Part shown: in pieces, positions 29,119 to 39,616 of the stretch | Numbering within the stretch: the first letter of the stretch is position 1 | Layout of the letters: each line of letters starts with the position of its first letter | NCBI GenBank assembly: GCA_016711805.1 | Contig: JADJSH010000003.1 | Location: 248,001 to 312,000, forward strand | DNA from: Bacteroidota bacterium | GTDB taxonomy: Bacteria > Bacteroidota > Bacteroidia > B-17B0 > Aurantibacillaceae | Direction: 5' to 3' | Length of the DNA: 64,000 bases | The notes under the pieces: generated by a model | Told to the model about the DNA's origin: nothing | The model's database searches: none | What the model saw: only the letters and a program-made list of their open reading frames with translations | Made by a program: the position numbers and the translations under genes

Positions 29119-29913
29119 ATGACTGTAGAAATGGCTTTAGAAAATATTACAACCGAAGTAAAAAACGAAGTGTTAGTTATTACAATTAACCGACCAGATA
29201 AATTAAATGCTTTAAATAAACAAACCATTGAAGAGCTTCACGAAACTTTTGTAGATGCTGAAAACAATAAAGACATTCGCGCTCTAATTATTACTGGCTC
29301 AGGGCAAAAAGCATTCGTAGCGGGTGCCGATATTGCGGAGTTTGCAAATTTTAGTGTAGAAGAAGGAAAACAATTAAGCTCTATAGGACACTTTAAAATA
29401 TTTAATTTTATTGAAAACTATTCTAAACCCGTTATTGCTGCCGTTAATGGTTTTGCTTTAGGCGGAGGATTAGAATTAGCAATGGCTTGCCATATTAGAG
29501 TGGCTAGCGCTAATGCCAAAATGGGCTTGCCAGAAGTTAGTTTAGGAGTTATTCCTGGTTACGGTGGAACTCAACGTTTAGCGCAATTAGTTGGTAAAGG
29601 CAAAGCTTTCGAAATGATTGTTACAGCCGATATGATTAATGCAGAAGATGCTTACAAATGGGGATTAGTAAATTACGTAACAACACAAGAAGAATTATTA
29701 AATAAATGTTTTGAGATTACTTCAAAAATTATTTCAAAATCACCGATTGCCGTAAAAACAGCTATTAAGGTAATTAACGCTGGTTACAACAATAAACAAA
29801 ACGGGTACGAAGTAGAGATTGAAGAGTTTGGAAAAAGTTTTGGTAGCGGAGATTTTAAAGAAGGAGTGTCTGCATTTTTAGAAAAACGTAAAGCTAATTT
29901 TCCCGGTAATTAA
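29119..29913 (+). CDS. Enoyl-CoA hydratase/isomerase (crotonase) family
   Basis: A 264-aa crotonase-fold enzyme. The oxyanion-hole segments are FVAGADIAEF (about 63-72) and NGFALGGGLELAMAC (about 111-125). The glutamates in LGGGLELAMA and GLPEVSLGVIPGYGGTQRL are those used to add water to a trans-2-enoyl-CoA. It is thus likely a beta-oxidation or crotonyl-CoA hydratase, not an isomerase lacking these residues. A second ATG lies four codons in. It is followed by the 3-hydroxyanthranilate dioxygenase gene. Confidence 0.88.
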   Translation: MTVEMALENITTEVKNEVLVITINRPDKLNALNKQTIEELHETFVDAENNKDIRALIITGSGQKAFVAGADIAEFANFSVEEGKQLSSIGHFKIFNFIENYSKPVIAAVNGFALGGGLELAMACHIRVASANAKMGLPEVSLGVIPGYGGTQRLAQLVGKGKAFEMIVTADMINAEDAYKWGLVNYVTTQEELLNKCFEITSKIISKSPIAVKTAIKVINAGYNNKQNGYEVEIEEFGKSFGSGDFKEGVSAFLEKRKANFPGN

Positions 29914-29960
29914 TCTTTTGTCAGTTCGAGATGTCACGCTGAGCGGAGTTGAAGCGGTAG
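29914..29960. repeat. REP-like intergenic sequence
   Basis: TTGTCAGTTCGAGATG and CGCTGAGCGGAGTTGAAGCG. It shares the CTGAGCGRAGTYGAAG core, in opposite orientation, with the element at 10008-10050. Confidence 0.5.
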
Positions 29961-29978
29961 TTGAAACAATATAAAACC

Positions 29979-30503
29979 ATGAGTGTAACACGCCCTTTTA
30001 ATTTTAAAAAATGGATAGATGACAATCGTCATTTATTAAAACCACCCGTAAATAATAAAGTGGTATATAAAGATGCTGAATTTATTGTGATGGTAGTTGG
30101 CGGGCCAAACTCTCGTAAAGATTATCACTACAACGAAAGCGAAGAGTTTTTTTATCAGCTCCAAGGTGATATCAAAGTTACCATTCAGGAAGACGGTAAG
30201 GCTGTTGAGGTTGATATTAAAGAAGGCGACATATTTTTATTGCCACCAAAAGTCCCTCATAATCCTATCCGATTTAAAAACACCATTGGTTTAGTGATGG
30301 AACGAAAAAGACGTGATGGAGAGATGGATGGCTTGATGTGGTTTTGTGAAAAATGCAATACTAAATTATATGAGGAAAAATTCGTTTTGAATGATATTGC
30401 CTCTCAATTTCAAGGTGTTTTCGAGAAATTTTATAACTCAAAAGACTTAAAAACCTGCAAGTCATGCGGTTATGAAATGGTGCCCCCACCAGTCATTTCT
30501 TAA
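29979..30503 (+). CDS. nbaC: 3-hydroxyanthranilate 3,4-dioxygenase
   Basis: A 174-aa cupin. Fe(II) ligands are visible as His and Glu in DYHYNESEEFFYQ and His in LPPKVPHNPIRF. The C-terminal CEKC and CKSC pairs form the second, rubredoxin-like metal site known in bacterial enzymes. It opens the ring of 3-hydroxyanthranilate in the kynurenine route, leading to quinolinate/NAD or to tryptophan breakdown. ATG 29979 is chosen over an upstream TTG because MSVTRPFNFKKWID is the typical N-terminus. Other pathway genes are not in the window. Confidence 0.92.
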   Translation: MSVTRPFNFKKWIDDNRHLLKPPVNNKVVYKDAEFIVMVVGGPNSRKDYHYNESEEFFYQLQGDIKVTIQEDGKAVEVDIKEGDIFLLPPKVPHNPIRFKNTIGLVMERKRRDGEMDGLMWFCEKCNTKLYEEKFVLNDIASQFQGVFEKFYNSKDLKTCKSCGYEMVPPPVIS

Positions 30504-30604
30504 CCGTTTTAGGCAAAAAACTTCGTAGAAGTACAGTTTTGATGAGTAAATGTGTCGTTTTTCATCTGATTATACCATAACTTTACGGTATTAATTAGTT
30601 AACA

Positions 30605-33600
30605 ATGAAAAAACAATATTTAGTATTAAGTATATTCTGTACTTTTTTAGTATTTCTTACTTCTATTTCCTATGCTCAATTAGCAGATGGATTTGATATC
30701 AAAGCGGCTTATAAACAAGCTAAGGATAAAGGAATCAGTAAATCTGATGTAGAAGGTTATGTGAGATTTTTACATAACGATTACTTATCGCATAAAGGTT
30801 CTGGGCATGGGCACAACACTGCCGCTAACGCTTCAAAAAATTTGGGAGTGTATGATGCTGGAACCATTTATTTAAATGGAAACAATCCTCTAGCAAAACC
30901 GTTTAATCCAAATTCTCCACAAAATGCCTATTGCCCAAATGCAGGTTTCGAGCAAGGAACTTTTGCTAACTGGACAGGAAGCTATGGAACAGTTTCTACA
31001 GGTGCAACTACAGCTTTGTTTCCTACTTATGTGCAAACAGCAGCAGCTATTTTAAATGGCGCAGGAAATAATGCGCCATTGGCAAATACATTGAACTATC
31101 ATACTATTATGACTACTCCTCCAACAAATAGTGTTTATCCTAATTGTGTAGGCTGGGACTCAATTGCTTGTAAAGTTGTTGGTACTCAAACAGTTTCTGA
31201 AATACCAGTAGTAAATCCAAATGGTGGACCTGCTTCCGTTCGATTAAATGGAGCAAGTGCTAACTATAGAGCAAGTAAATTAACGTACAACATGGCGTTA
31301 AACCCTAATAATAAAAACTTTAGTATTTCTTACGCTTTAGTATTAGATAATGGTGGACACCTTGCTTATGAACAACCTTATTTTTCGGTTAGAGTAACTG
31401 ATCAAAACGGAAACTTAGTACCAGGATGTTCTACATATACTGTAACTTGTAATGCAGCCTTAACTGATCCAACATCACCTTTATATGATCCAACTTGGAC
31501 AGACGCAGTTGTTGGATGGGGAAGTGTGATGTACAGAAAATGGACTTCTTATGCTTTCGACTTTTCTAACTACCCAGCTATTACTTCTGTAAATGTGGAG
31601 TTTTATGTTGGAGGTTGTTCTCAAGGCGGACATTATGGTTATGCTTATGTAGATGCTGAATGTAGTCAAGGTGGAGCAGTGGCAAGTTTTTGTGCAAACG
31701 ACAATCAAGCAGTATTAACTGCGCCAGGGGGCTATACAACATATCAGTGGATTGGACCAAGCGGACCAATTACTGTACCTAATGGAGGAAATGCTCCAAC
31801 AGCAACTATTACTCCTGTATCAGCAGGACAAGTATTTACTTGTAACGTAACAGCTCCAAACGGTTGTGCGAGTTCATTTCAAACAACAGTTGCCATTTCA
31901 AGTGTAAGTATTACAGGTGTTGGTTCTACACCATCATGTCTTAATGGAAATAGTGGAACAACAAACGTTTCTGCTACGGGAAGTAGTTCAGGATACAATT
32001 ATCAATGGGTGAATAGTTTAGGAGCAACCGTCTCCACCGCGCAAACCGCTACTGGCTTATCGCCAGGAATTTATACGGTGAATGTTAGTGCTATTTTATG
32101 TGGTTTAGCTTCAACTACGGTGCAGGTAGGCATTACAGCACCAGCTTTTTATTCTTTACCAGCTCCATATTGTGGCTCGGTGGCTTGGATAACCAATGCT
32201 GGCGGATCAAATTATAAATGGTACACTGCCTCTCCTTTAGCTTTAATTGCTGGTGCTACGAGTTCTTCTTTAACCATTAACTCTCCTGTAAATGGCGCCG
32301 AGTATTTCTTGGTATTTAATACTGCTAGTGGATGTAAAGATTCAATTAAATATACATTAACACAATCACCTGGTGGAAGTATATATGCTAGTAATATAAA
32401 AAGTATTTGCCCAGGTAATAACAACTCTTACGCAGTCATTAATTTACAAACAGGCGCTCCTCCTGTATATAGTTATACTGTAACTGGTCCTAGTGGATAT
32501 AACTCTGTTTTAAACAATACAACTTTAGTAAAAGATAGCGTTGTTGGTTTATCTATTGGTACATATAGCGCAACCGTATTTGATGGACAATGTATTTATA
32601 ATACCACATTTACAGTAAGTCCATTTGTATATACATATACATTAACACCACAAAACACAAGTATTTGTAATGCAGGTAGCACAACCTTAACAGTTGATTT
32701 TGGTAATGTTACCCCTAGTACCTGCGGTTTATCAACTACGGGAGGTTGTACAACACCTAACTTAATTACCGTTGGTACTGGAGCTGGACTTAATCCTAGT
32801 AATAGTTGGCCAAGTATTTATGGTAACTGGTATAAAAACGCTAGACATCAATTATTGTATACTGCTGCTGAGTTGTTAGCAGCTGGTATTTTGCCAGGAA
32901 AAATTTCTTCATTAGCGTTTAATATCAACTCAATTCCTGCAGGTTATATTGGAACATTACCAGGCGTAACCATTTCATTAAAATGTACTTCATTAAATGT
33001 TCTTACAAGTACATTTGATAATACAGGTTTAGTGCAAGTTTATAATGCAACAAATTATACGCCAATTGTAGGTTGGAATACACATGCATTTACAACTGCC
33101 TATGAGTGGGATGGTGTTTCAAATTTATTAGTAGATGTTTGTTATAATTATGTTTCAAGTAGTAATTATACATCCAATCCTTTTAACACATTAACTAATA
33201 CGGGTACTGTTAAATGTATCTATGCATACAGTGATTCATCACCAATGTGTTTAACCACAAATTTTGCTACAACAAGTTTAGATCGTCCAAATATCAGATT
33301 CCAAAACTGCGGAGGTTCTAATCCTGCAGCATTTACATATTCTTGGACTCCAACCATTGGATTAAATCCTACTAATACATATACTACTATTGCTAACCCA
33401 ACTGTTAGTACTGTATACACAGTACAAGTAAACCCTATCGGACAAACTAACTGTATGCAAGCTCAGTCATCAACAATAACTGTTACAAGTGCGGTTGCTC
33501 CAACAATCACTCCTGTTTCTGCGTTATGTACTAATGCTGCATCTGTTTCTTTATCTGCAACTCCAGCAGGTGGAACTTGGAGTTTAACTCCAGCAACCTC

Positions 33601-35710
33601 TACAGTGGGTGTGTTTACACCATCGTTAGCAACTGTTGGAACAAATACAGTAACCTATTTATATGGTGGGGCTGGATGTTCGCAAACGGCAACCACAACT
33701 ATTGCAATTGAACAATTTGTGCCTGCAACTATTACAGGAACAATAAATCCAATTTGTTTACCTAGTAATACCGTGAATTTATCAACAGCATTAGGCACCT
33801 CTACGTTAGGCGCAGGAGTTTGGTCGGGGACTGGCGTTACAGGCACAATATTTAATCCTACAACAGCGGGAGTTGGAACTCATACATTAACGTATAATAC
33901 AAATTCAGTTCCTACAACATCTTTATGCCCTGCAACGGGTACAATTGCTGTTCAGCTAAATTCAGTAGCGCAACCAACTATTACAGCTGTTAACGCATTA
34001 TGTACTAATGCTCCAACCGTAACATTAACAGTTGTTCCTACAGGTGGAACTTGGTCGGGAACTGGTATTACTCCAACTGGTGTATTTACTCCATCGTTAG
34101 CAGTTGTTGGAAATAATACATATACGTATTCTGTAGGTGCCTCAACTTGTGCGGCAGTTAATACAACAACAATTTCTGTAGAACAATTTGTACCTTCAAC
34201 AATTACTGGATCTATCGCTGCTTTATGTATCACAAACCCAGCGGTTAACTTATCTACGGCATTATCAACGTCAACATTAGGAGTTGGTGTTTGGTCTGGA
34301 AACGGCGTTACTGGAACTACATTTGATCCAGCGGCAGCGGGAGCAGCGGGAGCAGCGGTGCATACATTAACTTATAGTACAAACTCAACACCAACAGCAT
34401 CACTTTGTCCTTCAGCTAGTACATTAAATGTAACAGTAAATTCACAAGCACAACCAACCATTACAGCGGCTGGACCTTATTGCGATAATTATGCTGCGCA
34501 AAATATGACAGTAACTCCTACAGGAGGTGTATGGTCGGCGGTAACACCAGGCTCTATAGTTTCGGCAGGCGGAAGTTTTTCTCCAGTGTCTAGTATCGTT
34601 GGTAATAATACTTTATTATATACATTAACTAACGGTCCGTGTGTTAACACTGAAACCGTAGCAGTAACCGTTGTTCATTTTGTGCCAGCTACAATTACTA
34701 ATACAGTTGGTCCTTACTGTATTTATGATGCTGGAGTTAATTTACAAACGATTGCACAATTTGCAGGTGGTACTTGGACAGGTGCAGGTGTTACAGGAAC
34801 AAACTTTGTTCCAGCTACAGCTGGTGCAGGAGTTCATGTAATGACATATAGTACTAATCCTTCACCTTTATTATATTGTGGAACAACAGAAACGATTTCA
34901 ATTACTGTAAATCCAAAACCTGAAGCAAATGCATTCCCTAATGTTATCTCGGGATGTAACCCAGTAACAATAGATTATGCAACATCGTCTTATCCTACCG
35001 GAACAGCAATTTGGGATTTTGGTGATGGTACTGTAAGCGATACTGGATTAATTGTAACTCATATTTACACAACACCTGGAACTTATACAGCTACGTTATA
35101 TTACACAGATAACATTGGTTGTAGAGATACAACTATAGCAACAAGTGCTATAACTTCTAATCCATTACCAATTGCTTCTTTTGATCCGTCGGTAACTGAA
35201 ACAACCGTAGTTGATGGACAAGTCGAATTCACAAATCAATCAACGGTACTAGGTGATAATACTTACGCTTGGGATATTGGTGGATTATACAATAGCGCTA
35301 ATGTTAACGAATCATTCTTGTTCATTAACTCTGGAAATTTTGTAGTAACATTAATTGCTACAACTCCTGAAGGTTGTGTGGATGACACCTCGGTTGTGAT
35401 AGTTGTTAATCCAGATGTAGTGTTATATGTACCAAACGCCTTTACACCTGGCGCTGACGCTCTAAATGATGAATTCCAAATATTCTTACCTCCTACAGGC
35501 GTAGATTTCTCAACGTTTAATTTGGTGATTTTTGATAGATGGGGTGAGCAAATTTATAAAACAACGGATGTAAATCAGTTTTGGAATGGGTCAAAAAATA
35601 ACTCAGGTGAAACATTGAAACAAGACGTATACGTTTATAAAATAACATTTAAAGATGAAAAGAAAAAGAGTTACGAAAAAGTAGGGCACGTTACCTTACT
35701 TCGTAAATAA
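30605..35710 (+). CDS. Giant repetitive surface protein with T9SS type-B sorting domain
   Basis: A 1701-aa exported protein (signal ending SISYAQ). The N-terminal third includes a jelly-roll-like region (YCPNAGFEQGTFANWTGSYG start). The middle has Ig-like modules. Residues about 965-1380 hold a tandem Ig-like repeat of about 160 aa (PTITAVNALCTNAPTVTLT, GVWSGTGVTGT, GTHTLTYNTNS). Residues about 1440-1590 hold PKD domains (AIWDFGDGTVSDTG). The C-terminus (VPNAFTPGADALNDEFQIF, FDRWGEQIYKT) is a type-B T9SS sorting signal. It is probably a surface adhesin. It stands alone, ended by a strong terminator; no porP-like partner is adjacent. Confidence 0.88.
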   Translation: MKKQYLVLSIFCTFLVFLTSISYAQLADGFDIKAAYKQAKDKGISKSDVEGYVRFLHNDYLSHKGSGHGHNTAANASKNLGVYDAGTIYLNGNNPLAKPFNPNSPQNAYCPNAGFEQGTFANWTGSYGTVSTGATTALFPTYVQTAAAILNGAGNNAPLANTLNYHTIMTTPPTNSVYPNCVGWDSIACKVVGTQTVSEIPVVNPNGGPASVRLNGASANYRASKLTYNMALNPNNKNFSISYALVLDNGGHLAYEQPYFSVRVTDQNGNLVPGCSTYTVTCNAALTDPTSPLYDPTWTDAVVGWGSVMYRKWTSYAFDFSNYPAITSVNVEFYVGGCSQGGHYGYAYVDAECSQGGAVASFCANDNQAVLTAPGGYTTYQWIGPSGPITVPNGGNAPTATITPVSAGQVFTCNVTAPNGCASSFQTTVAISSVSITGVGSTPSCLNGNSGTTNVSATGSSSGYNYQWVNSLGATVSTAQTATGLSPGIYTVNVSAILCGLASTTVQVGITAPAFYSLPAPYCGSVAWITNAGGSNYKWYTASPLALIAGATSSSLTINSPVNGAEYFLVFNTASGCKDSIKYTLTQSPGGSIYASNIKSICPGNNNSYAVINLQTGAPPVYSYTVTGPSGYNSVLNNTTLVKDSVVGLSIGTYSATVFDGQCIYNTTFTVSPFVYTYTLTPQNTSICNAGSTTLTVDFGNVTPSTCGLSTTGGCTTPNLITVGTGAGLNPSNSWPSIYGNWYKNARHQLLYTAAELLAAGILPGKISSLAFNINSIPAGYIGTLPGVTISLKCTSLNVLTSTFDNTGLVQVYNATNYTPIVGWNTHAFTTAYEWDGVSNLLVDVCYNYVSSSNYTSNPFNTLTNTGTVKCIYAYSDSSPMCLTTNFATTSLDRPNIRFQNCGGSNPAAFTYSWTPTIGLNPTNTYTTIANPTVSTVYTVQVNPIGQTNCMQAQSSTITVTSAVAPTITPVSALCTNAASVSLSATPAGGTWSLTPATSTVGVFTPSLATVGTNTVTYLYGGAGCSQTATTTIAIEQFVPATITGTINPICLPSNTVNLSTALGTSTLGAGVWSGTGVTGTIFNPTTAGVGTHTLTYNTNSVPTTSLCPATGTIAVQLNSVAQPTITAVNALCTNAPTVTLTVVPTGGTWSGTGITPTGVFTPSLAVVGNNTYTYSVGASTCAAVNTTTISVEQFVPSTITGSIAALCITNPAVNLSTALSTSTLGVGVWSGNGVTGTTFDPAAAGAAGAAVHTLTYSTNSTPTASLCPSASTLNVTVNSQAQPTITAAGPYCDNYAAQNMTVTPTGGVWSAVTPGSIVSAGGSFSPVSSIVGNNTLLYTLTNGPCVNTETVAVTVVHFVPATITNTVGPYCIYDAGVNLQTIAQFAGGTWTGAGVTGTNFVPATAGAGVHVMTYSTNPSPLLYCGTTETISITVNPKPEANAFPNVISGCNPVTIDYATSSYPTGTAIWDFGDGTVSDTGLIVTHIYTTPGTYTATLYYTDNIGCRDTTIATSAITSNPLPIASFDPSVTETTVVDGQVEFTNQSTVLGDNTYAWDIGGLYNSANVNESFLFINSGNFVVTLIATTPEGCVDDTSVVIVVNPDVVLYVPNAFTPGADALNDEFQIFLPPTGVDFSTFNLVIFDRWGEQIYKTTDVNQFWNGSKNNSGETLKQDVYVYKITFKDEKKKSYEKVGHVTLLRK
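33497..34700 (+). repeat. About 474-480 bp in-frame tandem repeat within the giant surface gene
   Basis: Units start at about 33497, 33971 and 34451 with CAACCAACTATTACAG-like sequence encoding P-T-I-T-(A/P)-V. Each encodes two Ig-like half-units. The third copy is more divergent and partial. Confidence 0.7.
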
Positions 35711-35727
35711 TAAAACTTAAATTGTTT

Positions 35728-35763
35728 AAAAGCTCTGCAGAACTATTTGCAGAGCTTTTTTAT
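35728..35763 (+). terminator. Rho-independent terminator after giant surface gene
   Basis: AAAAGCTCTGCA and TGCAGAGCTTTTTT pair around an 8-nt loop. The core is nearly the same as the terminator at 9647-9675. Confidence 0.8.
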
Positions 35764-35782
35764 TTTTACGTAAAATTATAAC

Positions 35783-37342
35783 ATGGCAGATTCAGCAAAA
35801 TTTATACAAAGCATTAATGATGGTTATACAACCAAAGGAGATTTTATAGTATTAGGTGCGGCCTTGTTAGATGGTGTTCCTCAAAAAGAGGCACAAATTA
35901 AATTGCCATTAAAAACATTAAACCGTCACGGTTTAATTGCTGGAGCTACAGGAACTGGTAAAACCGTAACGCTACAAATTATTGCAGAAAACATGTGTGC
36001 GAAAGGCATCCCCGTGTTGATGATGGATGTAAAAGGAGATTTAAGTGGAATTGCAAAAGCAGGTGTGTCAAATCCAAAAATTGAAGAACGACACACAGCG
36101 ATTGGAATGCCATTTGTACCCAATGCAAGCAGCGTTGAGTTCTTAACCCTTTCCAAAGAAAACGGAGCAAAACTAAGAGCTACCGTGAGCGAGTTTGGAC
36201 CCGTATTGTTTTCGAAAGTATTAGATTTAAATGACACACAAAGTGGTATTGTTGCTATTATCTTTAAATATGCCGACGATAAAAAATTACCGCTAGTTGA
36301 TTTAAAAGATTTTAAGAGTTTATTAAATCATTTAACGAACGAAGGGAAAGAAGACATTCAAAAAAATTATGGTAACGTTTCGCCTGCATCGGTTGGAACT
36401 ATTTTGAGAGCCATCATCGAATTAGAATCGCAAGGAGCTGATGTGTTTTTTGGAGAACGTTCGTTTGAAGTAACTGATTTAGTTCGACTAGACGCATACG
36501 GCAGAGGTATCGCTTCTATTATTCGTTTAGTGGACATACAAGATAAACCAAAATTATTTTCCACGTTTATGTTGTGTTTATTGGCTGAGGTTTATCAAAC
36601 GTTTCCTGAAGCGGGAGATGTTGAAAAACCTAAGTTGTGTATTTTTATTGACGAAGCACATTTAATTTTTAAAGAAGCTTCAGATGCTTTATTAGATCAA
36701 ATAGAATCGATTATTAAACTAATTAGAAGTAAAGGAGTGGGCATTTATTTCTGTACACAAAACCCTTATGATATTCCTGAAGCTGTATTATCGCAACTAG
36801 GGTTAAAAGTGCAGCATGCTTTAAGAGCTTTTACCGAAAAAGATAGAAAGACGATAAAAAAAACAGCGGAGAACTATCCTATTTCCGAGTTTTATAAAAC
36901 AGATGAACTGCTTACTAGTATTGGAATTGGCCAAGCCTTAATAACAGCACTTAACGAAAAAGGTATTCCAACACCATTAGCTGCAACACATTTGCGTGCG
37001 CCAATGAGTAGAATAGGCGTATTGATTTCTGACGAAATTCAGCAAATTGTTTCAGCTAGTAGCATTGCACCAAGATACAATGAAGTCATCGATAGAGAAA
37101 GTGCCTTCGAAATTTTAAATGCAAAATTAAAAGCTGCTGAAGAAGAGGATGCTTCCACAGACTCAACACCTGAAAATAAGACCAAGAAAAAATCTGCTAA
37201 AGAGGAAAAATCTACCATCGAAAAAATTTCTGAAAACACCATGGTTCGTCAGGTTGGTAGAACGGTGATGAAAGAAGTTGCTCGCGGTTTATTAGGTGTT
37301 TTAGGATTAGGTGGTAAGAAGAAAAAAGGAAGTTGGTTTTAG
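35783..37342 (+). CDS. HerA-like ATPase, DUF853 (YjgR) family
   Basis: A 519-aa cytosolic P-loop ATPase. Walker A is GATGTGKT at residues 54-61, Walker B is LCIFIDEAHLIF near 290, followed by a FCTQNPYDIPEAVLSQLG sensor region. This matches the DUF853 group of HerA/FtsK-like ATPases. The C-terminal 70 residues are lysine- and glutamate-rich, then GLLGVLGLGGKKKKGSWF. Its cellular role is not established; related proteins are DNA translocases. It is a single gene. Confidence 0.82.
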   Translation: MADSAKFIQSINDGYTTKGDFIVLGAALLDGVPQKEAQIKLPLKTLNRHGLIAGATGTGKTVTLQIIAENMCAKGIPVLMMDVKGDLSGIAKAGVSNPKIEERHTAIGMPFVPNASSVEFLTLSKENGAKLRATVSEFGPVLFSKVLDLNDTQSGIVAIIFKYADDKKLPLVDLKDFKSLLNHLTNEGKEDIQKNYGNVSPASVGTILRAIIELESQGADVFFGERSFEVTDLVRLDAYGRGIASIIRLVDIQDKPKLFSTFMLCLLAEVYQTFPEAGDVEKPKLCIFIDEAHLIFKEASDALLDQIESIIKLIRSKGVGIYFCTQNPYDIPEAVLSQLGLKVQHALRAFTEKDRKTIKKTAENYPISEFYKTDELLTSIGIGQALITALNEKGIPTPLAATHLRAPMSRIGVLISDEIQQIVSASSIAPRYNEVIDRESAFEILNAKLKAAEEEDASTDSTPENKTKKKSAKEEKSTIEKISENTMVRQVGRTVMKEVARGLLGVLGLGGKKKKGSWF

Positions 37343-37375
37343 AGAGAATTAAAAATTTCTCCAAAAGAAATTTTC

Positions 37376-38347
37376 TTATTTACTTACCTTTCCGTCAACT
37401 ATAGTTATTTTACTGAACCATCCTATTTTGTAAACGCCAGTTGGTGCTGGTAAATTATTTAAAGTGGCAATTTCTCCAACATTAGGATTTTGATATTCTT
37501 GTTCAATGCGTAATTCGCCTTCCTTACAGTTGTAAACAAAAGTTGTGAATACCTTATCTTGTAAATCAAATTCGTTATTTGGAACTATTTTTTCAGGAAT
37601 TTTTATAGGATTATGATGAATGAACTCAATACTTTTTTCAAAATCAGATTTGATATTTGTGTTTAAAAAATTTGCCCATTCGGGATTTTCTTCCCCTCTT
37701 ATATAGGCAAATAAAGCGAGCGCGTAGCCCCATTCCATTTGAGATAAGTATCCCGATTTGCTCCAGCCCCAAGAATCAAAATCCTTTTTTGTTTGAAAGG
37801 CAGTATTGGCATTAAAAATCCCCAACCCAAATATGATGACGATTAAATCCGTTAAGTCCTCGTTATTTTCGTCAATTCTTTTTTCGCCAAGTAATTTTAT
37901 ATGAGCAATTTCGTGTGCTAGCGTTGCAACAATCGAAACTGGATCAGTTACTTGTCTTTTCTCAAGAGCAATGTGGTATTTATTATCTTCTTGTAATCCA
38001 AAATATAGACCTCCCGAATAATTTTCGGTTTCTACATTTTCTAAAAACAACCTACTACCAAAAACACCTCCAGCATCAAATTCTGTTCTACCTTCTTCGT
38101 AAATGTCAATCACAATATCATCTGGATTGACCTCCATTTGTTTGGCAACAATATTTAAGGTACTTATTACAGATGGCAGTTGCCCATCATATTTTATAGG
38201 AAAATGCTCAGGCGTAGGGGTTAATAGATGGACGTTTTCTATTTTCTCTCTACCAAAGGAATCAATAAACCATATAAAGCAATTTTCTAACCACTCTCTG
38301 GTTTCAGCATTTACGGGGCACTCATTATCATCTAAAAACAAAGACAT
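37376..38347 (-). CDS. Predicted zinc metalloprotease-like protein of unknown family
   Basis: A 323-aa soluble protein without signal peptide. It contains LAHEIAHIKLLGE, a zincin HExxH active-site motif, near residue 145, followed by DLIVIIFGLGIFNAN. It carries several acidic motifs and no membrane segment. I do not recognise the family. The HExxH makes a peptidase or peptidase-derived role plausible. It is convergent with the HerA-like gene and divergent from the M48 operon. Confidence 0.6.
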   Translation of the reverse strand: MSLFLDDNECPVNAETREWLENCFIWFIDSFGREKIENVHLLTPTPEHFPIKYDGQLPSVISTLNIVAKQMEVNPDDIVIDIYEEGRTEFDAGGVFGSRLFLENVETENYSGGLYFGLQEDNKYHIALEKRQVTDPVSIVATLAHEIAHIKLLGEKRIDENNEDLTDLIVIIFGLGIFNANTAFQTKKDFDSWGWSKSGYLSQMEWGYALALFAYIRGEENPEWANFLNTNIKSDFEKSIEFIHHNPIKIPEKIVPNNEFDLQDKVFTTFVYNCKEGELRIEQEYQNPNVGEIATLNNLPAPTGVYKIGWFSKITIVDGKVSK

Positions 38348-38514
38348 CTAAACCAACTATTAAAATTTGAGGTGATATAAAATATTAGTTTAAATGTAAA
38401 AACAAAAGCTCAATAGCCAACTTAAAACGAGGCTAAGTTTAACTTTTTGTTAAATTCTTTTTAATAGTACTTGTCAATATAAGTTATATATTAGGTTAGC
38501 AAAAACTAGCCTCC

Positions 38515-39615
38515 ATGTCAACTTATCAAGCCATACTTATTGATTCAAACGCAGGATTTAATCGCGAATCGGGCAGTATTGAAGTTAAATCATTTTCGAT
38601 TTTATTTACTAATGAAAACAAATCGCACGAAATCAATTTTTCAAATTTGGAGATTACAGTTGGCGGAAACAATAAGGAGTTAGTTTTTTTTGCCGATAAA
38701 AGAAACTCCAACCTTTCTTTTTACACAAGCGATAAAAAGATATTGAAAGAACCTGCTATAAAAGATCATGCTGATTTTGCCTCTCAAATAAAAGTGGTGA
38801 AAAAAGCAAGACGTGGAATCGTTATTAGTCTTGGGATTATAGTAGCTATTTTTATTTCCATCATTGTTTCTTTGTTTTTTTTGAAAGATGTTTTGGTGGA
38901 AGGCTTAGCTAAAAAAGTACCTATTGACTGGGAGCAAAAAATGGGAGATAAATTATTTCAAACCATGACATTGCAATACGATTTTGTAGAAAACGATTCT
39001 TTAAAGAGTGAACTCATCAGAGTGGCTTCTCCACTCATTAAACAAATAGAAAAAGACGGCACTAAAATTGAATTTTATTTTATTAAAGATCCAACCATTA
39101 ATGCCTTTGCATTGCCTGGAGGTAAAGTGGTTATTCAAACAGGTTTAATTGAAAACGCAAAATCTTGGGAAGAAGTGTTAGGTGTGGTAAGCCATGAACT
39201 AGCGCATGTTACTCGCCGTCATCATATACGTGGAGTGATTAATAATTTAGGACTGTATGTGATTATTTCATCCTTAGTTGGTGATATTACTGCCCTATCA
39301 GGAACACTTATTAATATGGGTGGTGATTTAGCTTCATTATCTAACAGCAGAGATTTTGAAACAGAAGCAGATGAAACAGGCTTAGATTATTTAATTGCGG
39401 CGGGTGTTAATCCAGAAGGATTGATTTCATTTTTTAAAACACTACAAGAAGAATATTCTAGTAAAAAAATAGAAGGCTATTTATCTTTTATGTCAACACA
39501 TCCGGCTACCGAAGACAGAATAGAGCATCTCAAAAAAATCTTGAAAGATAAAAAAGTAAAAATTGAATCTATCAAAGACGATTTCAATCAGTATAAACTA
39601 ATCATCCATAAATAA
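38515..39615 (+). CDS. M48-family metallopeptidase with N-terminal extra domain
   Basis: 366 aa. Residues 1-95 are a beta-rich N-terminal domain of the kind fused to some M48 peptidases (DUF7092-like). One membrane helix lies at about 103-125 (VISLGIIVAIFISIIVSLFFL). The M48 domain follows with NAFALPGGKVVIQTGLI, the zinc-binding VSHELAHVTRRHH near 228, and the third ligand in ETEADETGLDYL near 285. It is likely a membrane-bound protease with a periplasmic or outer-face catalytic domain. It begins an operon with three AIM24-like genes; the next ATG is 1 nt after its stop. Confidence 0.88.
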   Translation: MSTYQAILIDSNAGFNRESGSIEVKSFSILFTNENKSHEINFSNLEITVGGNNKELVFFADKRNSNLSFYTSDKKILKEPAIKDHADFASQIKVVKKARRGIVISLGIIVAIFISIIVSLFFLKDVLVEGLAKKVPIDWEQKMGDKLFQTMTLQYDFVENDSLKSELIRVASPLIKQIEKDGTKIEFYFIKDPTINAFALPGGKVVIQTGLIENAKSWEEVLGVVSHELAHVTRRHHIRGVINNLGLYVIISSLVGDITALSGTLINMGGDLASLSNSRDFETEADETGLDYLIAAGVNPEGLISFFKTLQEEYSSKKIEGYLSFMSTHPATEDRIEHLKKILKDKKVKIESIKDDFNQYKLIIHK

Positions 39616-39616
39616 T

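Noticed and set aside
33220..34233. Minus-strand ORFs opposite the tandem repeat region
   Set aside because: Shadows caused by the repetitive composition of the surface gene.
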